The position numbers were made by a program, and so were the translations under genes. Of a stretch of DNA of 26,967 bases, positions 20,644 to 26,967 are shown one piece after another. The notes beneath the pieces are model-generated. The model had not been told where the DNA came from. It saw nothing but the letters and a program-made list of their open reading frames with translations, and did no database searches. How positions within the stretch are numbered: position 1 is the stretch's first letter; every line of letters starts with the position of its first letter. The stretch comes from a virus, in IMG/VR virus record IMGVR_UViG_3300032242_000213, positions 1 through 26,967 of that record. The stretch is one strand, 5' to 3'.

Positions 20644-20870
20644 ACGTTGTAGTACGGAATCTTGTACGCATTCCCGTTTACGGTCACATTGATAAACCCA
20701 ACAGGGTTAGCTGGCAATGTGGCCGAGCCTGCAGTGGCCGTGGTAGCTGATGAATAATTAAGCAGATTAAGAAAAAACTGCTGCCACGAACGGGTTGGCC
20801 GGTTGGTGGTCTTATCCAAGAACTCAGCCTGTGGATAAGGGTTGATTTGTTGGGTGTTTGAGAGTGCCAT
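20640..20870 (-). CDS. Small putative neck/tail protein
   Basis: The protein of 76 residues contains an N-terminal RPTRSWQQFFLNLLNY helix and a C-terminal strand pair GFINVTVNGNAYKIPYYNV. This ending is found in short podovirus proteins encoded next to the gp10-like gene. Its start overlaps the stop of the gp10-like gene (TAATG), so the two are likely co-translated. Possibly a tail-associated adaptor, but not shown. Confidence 0.7.
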   Translation of the reverse strand: MALSNTQQINPYPQAEFLDKTTNRPTRSWQQFFLNLLNYSSATTATAGSATLPANPVGFINVTVNGNAYKIPYYNV

Positions 20871-22852
20871 TAGTTTTCTCCTGCGCTCATTTTTAGGTTG
20901 GCAGAGATGATGACCGCATTCACAGGGTCGGTGATAGACACTTCAAAAACTCTGTCCCGCGCTTGGCCTAAACGCCGCCAAATAGCACGGTTGCGGTACT
21001 TGCCTAGTTGTCCAATCGTGACCCAATATTCTTTAGACCAGGTGGAGCCGCCATCATTAGACCAGCGCAGCATGGCTTGTGGATAAGTCGTGGTCGTTGT
21101 GTTGTTAACGGATGCTTGAAGCCCAAGAATGTAAGTTTCAAGCGCACCAATGGTAAAAGTTGCATCAGGGTAAATGTAATACGGCGAATTAACGTAAATT
21201 GCGCCCGTCGGTGTGGATAGCCCTGTTGTGCCAACGCCAGGCTGGAATTGAATCTGCAATTCCTCAAAATACTGACGCTGCAAGTCTGTGGTCAGGTGAG
21301 GGGCGCGACGTAGCCGACGGACGTTTTGGCCGTTATCGGTGTAGTTCTTTTTGTCTAGTTCGTATATACAGCCATTGGCATAATCACCCACCAACACCAT
21401 GCCTTGGAAGACCGCACAGCAGTTTCCGCGATGGCGGCTGTATGAACCATCCGTATTTGTGTAAAGCCACTTGTGCCACATTTGCGTGGTGAAGTCATAA
21501 GCCCAAGTTATCCCAATAGTTGGGAATGTGCAGACATAGACTTCGTGGCCTTCAAGCTGATACGTCCAAGCAATTGCGTCATCAATGTATTGATTGGTTA
21601 GCGAATTCTCTACAGCGTGTGTAGAAATGCGTTGCGGGATGTAGCCGTTCATCTGCATCACTTGCGCCTGGCCGCGATTGTTGCGCGACACATAAGCGAA
21701 CGATGGGCCAAGGCGGGCAACAGAAAACTGCGCCGCAATGCCTTGTTGGGTAGATGTGCCTGGAATGCGTTGAAATGGAAACTGAACCGCGCCCACATCT
21801 GTCCACACTTCGGACGATGCTTCGCCCATCAAATAGACTTCACGATGGTCAACAATAAGCGCCACCAGCTTGTCGGGCGCACCGTCTTTTAGCGAATAGG
21901 ATGTGTTGGAAGAAATGGGCGACAACAGATTTGATGCGCCCCAAAGCTGAGTGCCAGGGTCGTTGTAAACAAAATAGTTGTCCACAATGTCAACAGAATT
22001 CGCACCGCTAAACGCGCCATCGGTAGAAGGCAAAACGCTGAAGTTCAGCGCATACATGGTTTCCGATGCAACGGTTTGACTAACGCTAATGGTGTAAGTT
22101 CCCGCGCCACCCAAGCCAGTGCCAAATGCGGTAATGATTGTTCCTGCCGTAATGCCAACGCCTTGAATTGTCTGCCCAAGGTAAATCGTGCCCGATGCGA
22201 CTGCGGTAACAGTTAGCACAGTCGTGCTAATGCTGGCCGTGAATTGAGCGCCGACCGCGGTGCTGCTTAAAGACCGCGCTGAGACTGTTTGCGATGTGTT
22301 TAGGGTGTAAGTACCAACCCCGCCAGTTCCCGTCCCCAAAGCCGTAATAACGGTCTCTGCGGTCACGCCCACGCCGGTCAGACTTTGGTTAGCCGTAATC
22401 GTTCCCGAACTCATGGCCGTAACAGTCAAAGTCGTGCCCGAAACAGAGCCGGTGAAAATGGCGTTAGACGGTGTGGAAATGCGCCAGGTGTACCGGTAAG
22501 CCCCATCCACAATGTAGGCGTTGATGCCGTTGTCGGTAATGCCAACGCGCCCTGTAGATGAATTAAGCGTGCCGACAATGGTTGGGGTTAGATTAGACGT
22601 AAAGACGTAAACGTAAACGCCACAGACCGCAATCATTTGCGACCCGCCCGACAACGTGCGAAGACCGCGCACTTCAGCGGTATTCAATACGGTTTGTAGG
22701 GTTAACCCTGGGGTTGGATAAAGCGCAACAATGCCCCGCGTGCCAGGCTGCTTGAGTGGGTCAATCTCGGGAAAGAAATTGATGCACTCCTGCGATTCCT
22801 GATAAATCGACGGTGCTTCGTAGGATGGGCCAACAAAACCAAAATCGGGCAT
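20870..22852 (-). CDS. P22 gp10-like neck protein (packaged DNA stabilisation) with inserted modules
   Basis: This 660-residue protein resembles P22 gp10, the hub below gp4. The N-terminus has [20 protein letters not shown] and NFFPEIDP, then [10 protein letters not shown], typical of the family. The rest contains repeating beta strands consistent with a propeller. Compared with gp10 (about 470 residues), it is longer because two about-62-residue Ser/Thr/Gly-rich modules (131-192 and 203-265) lie in one loop, between YRYTWRI and [20 protein letters not shown]. The C-terminal part carries YEVSITDP-like strands ([20 protein letters not shown]). It seals the portal and supports tail fibres. Confidence 0.9.
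   Translation of the reverse strand: MPDFGFVGPSYEAPSIYQESQECINFFPEIDPLKQPGTRGIVALYPTPGLTLQTVLNTAEVRGLRTLSGGSQMIAVCGVYVYVFTSNLTPTIVGTLNSSTGRVGITDNGINAYIVDGAYRYTWRISTPSNAIFTGSVSGTTLTVTAMSSGTITANQSLTGVGVTAETVITALGTGTGGVGTYTLNTSQTVSARSLSSTAVGAQFTASISTTVLTVTAVASGTIYLGQTIQGVGITAGTIITAFGTGLGGAGTYTISVSQTVASETMYALNFSVLPSTDGAFSGANSVDIVDNYFVYNDPGTQLWGASNLLSPISSNTSYSLKDGAPDKLVALIVDHREVYLMGEASSEVWTDVGAVQFPFQRIPGTSTQQGIAAQFSVARLGPSFAYVSRNNRGQAQVMQMNGYIPQRISTHAVENSLTNQYIDDAIAWTYQLEGHEVYVCTFPTIGITWAYDFTTQMWHKWLYTNTDGSYSRHRGNCCAVFQGMVLVGDYANGCIYELDKKNYTDNGQNVRRLRRAPHLTTDLQRQYFEELQIQFQPGVGTTGLSTPTGAIYVNSPYYIYPDATFTIGALETYILGLQASVNNTTTTTYPQAMLRWSNDGGSTWSKEYWVTIGQLGKYRNRAIWRRLGQARDRVFEVSITDPVNAVIISANLKMSAGEN
22049..22462 (-). 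repeat. Two tandem beta-type modules inside the gp10-like protein
   Basis: Residues 131-192 and 203-265 repeat one plan: F-T-(G/A)-S-(V/I)-S-x-T-x-L-T-V-T-A, then S-G-T-I, GVGxTAxTxIT, a GTGxGGxGTYT run, and (T/V)SQTVxS. DNA identity is only moderate, so the duplication is old. A third copy is in the gp4-like protein. Confidence 0.85.
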
Positions 22853-22860
22853 TTATGACC

Positions 22861-23832
22861 TCAACGGAAGAAGCCGCCCGAAAGTATCCAGCCCGCGTCC
22901 TTACTGCGACCAACCAACAGCGCATCGGCATATCGAGCAACAGGTGGCGGCTTCATGTTTGTGCGCTTAATTGTGGCTTTGCCTTGTGCGGCAAACTTCA
23001 TAATCATTGCAATTTGGGTCTGACTTGCTTTGCCGTACATGGGCATTAAACGCTCTGCAAGACACCAGCGCAGCGCCATTGCGTAGCCTTGCGGGAGCGT
23101 AATGCTGTCGTACAAGCCGGTGTAGTTGCTGAAAATCGTGTCGGCAAAAATGTGCATTTCGCCTTGGCCTGGATTGGGCCACAGGAAAAGGTTGCCTAGC
23201 AATTCAGTCGGTTGGTAGTAAAGCGCCTTGGGCCACGGGCCGTTAAGCGTCTTCAAACCAATCATTTCGTATTCTTCAACATTCAAAACTGAAACTGGAT
23301 AGTCAAGACCGCCGCCGGTTATTGGTTGTCCATTGGAGGTCGTGTTAATCCGAACAAACGCCGAATTGATGACCAATGGCCGCTGATAGTAAGCGTTGAT
23401 TGTGGTTGACGCTACAGTCTGCGAAATGTTGAGCGTGTACGTTCCAGCTTCGTTGACGTTGCCACCAGCGCCGGTTTGGAATGCCAAAATCTTAGTTCCA
23501 GCCGTGATTCCTGTGCCACTTAGGGTTTGCCCTATGGCTATTGCGCCTGATGTAATGGCCGTAACCGTAAGGATTGTCCCTGATATAGAGCCGGTAAAGA
23601 CTGCGCCGACTTGACCGCCTGGGCCGATGGTGTATTGCGTTTGGCCTGACGTAACGGGGAAGATGATTTCCGTCTTGTAGAACGTCATCATGTCCTCATT
23701 TGACCATTGGTCAATAAGGTCATTGAGCATTTCAAACGCATCCTGCGCCGCGTCAGGCGTAGGAGTTTCACCGGCTTCTAGTGCGCCAATGTCTTTGAGT
23801 GCGCGAGAAATGATGTCAATAGGCGCTGTCAT
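22861..23832 (-). CDS. P22 gp4-like head completion protein with inserted module
   Basis: The protein of 323 residues starts [20 protein letters not shown] and [20 protein letters not shown], the N-terminal signature of gp4-like connector proteins, which dock below the portal. It is much longer than P22 gp4 (166). Extra length is partly a beta-type module (77-147) inserted between QYTIGPGGQ and [15 protein letters not shown]. The C-terminal part (about 200-300) has helical segments typical of the family. The chosen ATG at 23832 overlaps the previous stop (ATGA); an in-frame start 11 codons earlier lacks support. Confidence 0.88.
   Translation of the reverse strand: MTAPIDIISRALKDIGALEAGETPTPDAAQDAFEMLNDLIDQWSNEDMMTFYKTEIIFPVTSGQTQYTIGPGGQVGAVFTGSISGTILTVTAITSGAIAIGQTLSGTGITAGTKILAFQTGAGGNVNEAGTYTLNISQTVASTTINAYYQRPLVINSAFVRINTTSNGQPITGGGLDYPVSVLNVEEYEMIGLKTLNGPWPKALYYQPTELLGNLFLWPNPGQGEMHIFADTIFSNYTGLYDSITLPQGYAMALRWCLAERLMPMYGKASQTQIAMIMKFAAQGKATIKRTNMKPPPVARYADALLVGRSKDAGWILSGGFFR
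23392..23604 (-). repeat. Beta-type module inserted in the gp4-like protein
   Basis: Residues 77-147 reproduce the module of the gp10-like protein: [18 protein letters not shown], then [29 protein letters not shown]. Flanking gp4 sequence resumes on both sides, so this is an insertion and not divergence of the host fold. The module would face outward from the neck. Confidence 0.85.
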
Positions 23833-24143
23833 GTCTGCTCCAGGGTAAACACTTGCGGTTTCCACGGAGGCACAACAGAATTCGACTTACGCGCCAGTTG
23901 TTCCTCTAGCCCTGATTTTATAACATTTATCCCGTCTTTGTAAGACTCAGCTTCAATCCAACCGGCCACCATGTCCTCGGTCACATCGGCAAACGGCGTT
24001 TTTAGGGTTGGCTCATTGAAGTACCAATTGCCCTCAGTTTCCACCGAGTCGTTGTCTACTTGGGCTGTCACATGGTATTTCGCATGAGTAATCAACCCGT
24101 CTGTAGCGGAAATCTCAGGAATTTTCCATGTGAAATTTGCCAT
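23829..24143 (-). CDS. Small virion-associated hypothetical protein, paralogue 1
   Basis: The protein of 104 residues starts [20 protein letters not shown] and has a beta-rich first half ([12 protein letters not shown]) and a helical end with [14 protein letters not shown] and [10 protein letters not shown]. It shares with the next gene the pattern W-x-I, (D/N)G(L/F)IT-x-A, PxADVTExxVxxW, and a final helix then VPPW. Lying upstream of gp4-like and coupled to it, it may be a neck or tail accessory. Function unknown. Confidence 0.75.
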   Translation of the reverse strand: MANFTWKIPEISATDGLITHAKYHVTAQVDNDSVETEGNWYFNEPTLKTPFADVTEDMVAGWIEAESYKDGINVIKSGLEEQLARKSNSVVPPWKPQVFTLEQT

Positions 24144-24443
24144 TTATGCGCTCCAAGGTACGCCAGCGGCGGTTATAGGGTTTTTCAATGCGGCAATTTG
24201 TGCAGCAAGGTTAGCTTCAATAACATTTTTATCCACGCCGTTAGCCCAGCACCAATCTAGCACTTCTTGTTCGGTCACGCTTGCGTAAGGGATGGATGGC
24301 GTAGCAGTCGCAAAGCCGCAAGTGCCGTAAGAGCCAGCGGTGTAATCACCGTCAACGGCGGTTGCTGCCCAATGCGCTGTGGTGATAAATCCGTTTGCTA
24401 CCAAATAGTCAGTTTGTGTGATTGCCCAAGTTGCAGTAGTCAT
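24144..24443 (-). CDS. Small virion-associated hypothetical protein, paralogue 2
   Basis: This 99-residue protein starts MTTATWAITQTDYLVANGFI and shows the same layout as paralogue 1: TTAHWAATAVDGDYT, then IPYASVTEQEVLDWCWANGV and a helix ending GVPWS. Its stop directly abuts the start of paralogue 1. The two most likely arose by tandem duplication. Position next to tail fibres and neck genes suggests a structural role. Confidence 0.75.
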   Translation of the reverse strand: MTTATWAITQTDYLVANGFITTAHWAATAVDGDYTAGSYGTCGFATATPSIPYASVTEQEVLDWCWANGVDKNVIEANLAAQIAALKNPITAAGVPWSA

Positions 24444-24455
24444 AATGAGCCCTTA

Positions 24456-25274
24456 TTAAATAGAAGTGATGGTTTGCCAAGCGGAACCGGAGTAAACGCA
24501 AAGTTTTGCAAGGGTGGTGTCAAACACCATTAGGCCAGCACCAGGGCTAGAAATAGCATTTTTCTGCGTAGTGGTCATGTTGGGCATCCTCACGCCCTTG
24601 GTGGTGCTTTGCGCGTCTAGGATTGCTGACGCGCTTGGAGAGCTAGTACCAATCCCCACGTTGCCGCTGGTGTCAATACGCATCCGTTCTGTATTATTGG
24701 TGTAAAACGCTAATACATGGTTTGTTAGTGTTCCAACTACTCCACCTGTAGTAGTAGCCTGCATATAAAGCTGTATTGATGCAGTAGTATTTTCAGCCAT
24801 CAAAATGTTATCTGCGCCAGCATTTGATACAACAAATTTTTGGCTCGGTGAAGTAGTACCAATACCCACGCTTCCAGTGGCACTTTTGTAGAACTGTCCG
24901 CTGCCAAGGTTGACGATGCCAGTGCCGCCCGTCAGCGTGGTGCTGTACGACAAAGCGGTAAAAGACCCTGCCGCCGCCGCCGTGCCTCCAATGGCAGGAG
25001 GCGATGCAAGATAAGTGCTGAAGCCCGCACCTGATACCGTGCTAGACGCGCTCAATGTGGTGAATGCACCGGTATTAGCCGTTCCTGAGCCAATTGTGCC
25101 AGGCGTGTTGTACGCGCTTGCAGCAAGCATCGTATTGGTGACCGTTCCCGAATCGCCGGTGGTGACCATTGTCCCCGTTGTGGCGGGCACAGCGATGTCA
25201 AATGTGGACGCGGTGTTAGGGCCGTTCAGATTAACCTGGCCGCCGAGCGTTGCTTGAAAGACTAATGAACCCAT
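24456..25274 (-). CDS. Tail fibre protein
   Basis: The protein of 272 residues is Gly/Ser/Thr/Ala-rich and composed of fibre-type repeats: FTTLSASSTVSGAGF, AGSFTALSYSTTLTGGTGIV, SVGIGTTSPSQKFVV, and ERMRIDTSGNVGIGTSSPSA. These are common in trimeric beta-structured fibres. The end (VFDTTLAKLCVYSGSAWQTI) would form the tip. It probably contributes to receptor binding. Confidence 0.8.
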   Translation of the reverse strand: MGSLVFQATLGGQVNLNGPNTASTFDIAVPATTGTMVTTGDSGTVTNTMLAASAYNTPGTIGSGTANTGAFTTLSASSTVSGAGFSTYLASPPAIGGTAAAAGSFTALSYSTTLTGGTGIVNLGSGQFYKSATGSVGIGTTSPSQKFVVSNAGADNILMAENTTASIQLYMQATTTGGVVGTLTNHVLAFYTNNTERMRIDTSGNVGIGTSSPSASAILDAQSTTKGVRMPNMTTTQKNAISSPGAGLMVFDTTLAKLCVYSGSAWQTITSI

Positions 25275-25299
25275 GATTTAACTCCAAAAATTGGTTGGT

Positions 25300-25956
25300 T
25301 TACTCATACAAAATATTTATTGAGCCAGTGGTAAAACTATCTGTACCGGTAGTAGTGGTAAATCGAAGAGCAGTTAAAGTTCCCGATAAAGCAATAAATC
25401 CAGCAATAAGCACCACCGTTAATTCATCAGTTCTCACTGCTTGCATGGAACAAACCCACTTATTTGTTGCAGCATCCATCAGCGTAAGAATGTACATTCC
25501 CGATGTAAGGTTTCCACTTGCCAATAACCGGCTAACTTGAAATCCTGTGTTTAACGCTGCTGTGGTAGGCGTAAATGTTGTGCCCCTGATAGTCGTGGAT
25601 GTGCCGGTATATCCCGATGTGGTGTAAGTTGGAGTTGCACCAGTTCCAAGATACAAAGTTAAATTTCCGGATGTTCCATTTGTTCCTATTGATGCCATGT
25701 CAACAGTAATACGCTTAACCCAACTTGGAATGTTTGTAAAGTCAACGCTTGTTCCACTACTTGGCGTTTGAACGGTTGCCGACGTAATTACACTTGAAGC
25801 CATTGAACTTACAGACGCGCCTGTAATTGTTGGGCTGGTAAGTGTTTTTGCTGTAAGTGTTTGCGTGTCAGATGTGCCAACAACCGACCCTGCAGGATTA
25901 CCTACACCACCAGCAGGGAATGTAATGCCCGAAGTTCCGCTAATTGTGGTTGTCAT
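25300..25956 (-). CDS. Fibre-type structural protein
   Basis: The protein of 218 residues starts MTTTISGTSGITFPAGGVGN and has TSDTQTLTAKTLTSPTITGA, a typical fibre-repeat segment, then a beta-rich C-terminal domain (SWVKRITVDMASIGTNGTSG, later SMQAVRTDELTVVLIAGF). This resembles C-terminal domains of phage tail fibre components that bind receptors. The ATG overlaps the previous stop (ATGA). It may be a tip module encoded as a separate gene. Confidence 0.75.
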   Translation of the reverse strand: MTTTISGTSGITFPAGGVGNPAGSVVGTSDTQTLTAKTLTSPTITGASVSSMASSVITSATVQTPSSGTSVDFTNIPSWVKRITVDMASIGTNGTSGNLTLYLGTGATPTYTTSGYTGTSTTIRGTTFTPTTAALNTGFQVSRLLASGNLTSGMYILTLMDAATNKWVCSMQAVRTDELTVVLIAGFIALSGTLTALRFTTTTGTDSFTTGSINILYE

Positions 25957-26282
25957 ACAGTTCTATACCACGTTGTATTTGATAGACGATAGATATACAC
26001 CGCGCCACCACCGGCGGCCAAAGTTGTTACAGCCGACACAATGCTTTGCCCTGTATTTGCAGCAACACTCAGTGCAGTAATAGTTTGGCTTGTGCTAAAC
26101 CGAATGGTCATTCCATCTGCAGGCGTTACAGGCATTGTAATAGTTCCCGCAGCCAATGTACCGGCAGGATTCATTATTAGATTTTGAGTGCCAGCCGCAA
26201 ATGTATAAGTGAACCCAGTTGTTGGCACTAAATAATCATAGGCTTGAAGCAAGCCGTTTGTTCCTGATATTGAAATGGTCAT
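25953..26282 (-). CDS. Small fibre-associated protein
   Basis: The protein of 109 residues starts MTISISGTNGLLQAYDYLVP and consists of Thr/Ala/Gly-rich beta strands (TFAAGTQNLIMNPAGTLAAG, TITMPVTPADGMTIRFSTSQ) ending YIYRLSNTTWYRTV. The N-terminal ISISGTNG resembles the start of the following fibre protein (TTTISGTSG), so the two may share an attachment motif. It is coupled to that gene by ATGA. Confidence 0.7.
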   Translation of the reverse strand: MTISISGTNGLLQAYDYLVPTTGFTYTFAAGTQNLIMNPAGTLAAGTITMPVTPADGMTIRFSTSQTITALSVAANTGQSIVSAVTTLAAGGGAVYIYRLSNTTWYRTV

Positions 26283-26291
26283 AAATTCTTT

Positions 26292-26967
26292 TTAGACAAT
26301 CGTCCACACAGAACCTGAAGACACGGTAACAGTTACGCCACTTGCCACAGCAATAGGGCCAAATGAGCCAGCATTAAATGTGGTGGCAATTGTGTAGCTT
26401 GTTGAAATGGTTTTTGCGTTTAGGAATAGTCCATTTAACGCTGTAACTTCATTTGCTTGTAGTTCGCCAGTAGATGGCTTGTAAAGCAAGTTAGCATTGC
26501 CAGTGTAAATTGTTGATGCAGTTCCCGATGTGGCTGACAAAAATGTTGGGTACAGATTTGTAGCCGTAGATGTGTCATTGCTAATCGTTAGCGAACCACC
26601 ACCACCACTAGAGTTAATCGTCACCGCGCCAGTGCCACCCGTTGGGCTAATGGTAACGTTTGTCCCCGCAATAATTTGTGTTACGCCACCAGTTGCCGCA
26701 GCCCAAGAAGCCGTTGTCCCGTTTGATGTTAGGACATAGCCATTTGTGCCAATTGCCAACCTGGTTGCGCTATTTGTACCATTTCCAAGGATTAGGTCAC
26801 CAGTTGTAGTGATAGGCGATAAAGCATTAAATCCTGCTGCCGCTGTGGTTTGACCTGTTCCACCATTAGCTATAGCTACCGTGCCAGTTACATTTCCTGC
26901 AGTTCCAGCCGTGGCCGCGTTCAGATTGGCGACTTGAGTGGTGCTTGCAACTGTGAATGGCGCAGTA
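26292..26967 (-). CDS. Tail fibre, C-terminal part (runs off right edge)
   Basis: The frame is open to the right window edge and ends at 26292, so the N-terminus is missing; about 224 residues are visible. A TTG near 26759 is internal, not a start. Repeats include ANGGTGQTTAAAGFNALSP, TTTGDLILGNGTNSATRLAI and GTNGYVLTSNGTTASWAAAT, the classic phage fibre shaft repeats, followed by a beta-rich end (SGVTVTVSSGSVWTIV). It is the most upstream of four consecutive fibre-type frames. Confidence 0.85.
   Translation of the reverse strand, partial: TAPFTVASTTQVANLNAATAGTAGNVTGTVAIANGGTGQTTAAAGFNALSPITTTGDLILGNGTNSATRLAIGTNGYVLTSNGTTASWAAATGGVTQIIAGTNVTISPTGGTGAVTINSSGGGGSLTISNDTSTATNLYPTFLSATSGTASTIYTGNANLLYKPSTGELQANEVTALNGLFLNAKTISTSYTIATTFNAGSFGPIAVASGVTVTVSSGSVWTIV

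Noticed and set aside
26740-26759. TTG start for the right-edge fibre gene
   Set aside because: The frame stays open to the window edge with continuous fibre repeats upstream, so TTG is an internal leucine codon.

Overview
The window is a 27 kb piece of a tailed bacteriophage genome, cut at both ends inside genes: a scaffold-like protein on the left and a tail fibre on the right. The P22-type portal, the two neck proteins resembling P22 gp4 and gp10, and a cluster of three large ejection-type proteins suggest a short-tailed (podovirus-like) phage of a Gram-negative, probably proteobacterial, host. Host genus cannot be read from the sequence. No tRNA, CRISPR array, integrase, CI-type repressor, DNA polymerase or replicative helicase was found, so lifestyle and replication mode remain open.

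Layout. (1) 1-4400, leftward: small terminase, large terminase, portal, scaffold; the capsid gene should lie just beyond the left edge. (2) 4372-5670: small genes including a phage GroES-like co-chaperonin, and a divergent intergenic region with a perfect palindrome and one isolated rightward gene. (3) 5612-7973, leftward early-type genes: YbcO-like HNH nuclease, zinc ribbon, NinB, a small PD-(D/E)XK-like nuclease, an AT-rich homing endonuclease, a probable replication accessory protein and small ORFs. (4) 7995-8268: a non-coding, highly structured stretch behind a near-consensus promoter, the most unusual element here. (5) 8252-8663: a Cro-like repressor, a 37-residue membrane peptide, and an intergenic region with repeated operator-like sites. 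(6) 8664-12229, rightward: about sixteen small genes, mostly linked by ATGA stop/start overlaps, including an ERF single-strand annealing protein and a short SSB-like protein with an acidic tip. (7) 12215-13823, leftward: lysis cassette (endolysin, holin, further membrane or exported proteins). (8) 13827-26967, leftward: collar-domain fibre, three ejection-type proteins, two small proteins, gp10-like and gp4-like neck proteins carrying inserted beta-type modules, a paralogous pair, and four fibre-type ORFs.

How they work together: the Cro-like protein and its operators probably control divergent early transcription. Leftward early RNA would start at the promoter near 8250 and pass through the structured leader into the recombination/nuclease genes. 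ERF, the SSB-like protein, NinB, YbcO and the PD-(D/E)XK protein form a recombination set. Terminase, portal and scaffold package DNA, the gp4/gp10 proteins close the portal, the ejection proteins leave with the DNA, and the holin/GH108 endolysin pair releases progeny. Gene starts were refined using Shine-Dalgarno spacing and stop/start overlaps. Six genes shorter than 60 codons were found by manual translation between larger ones.
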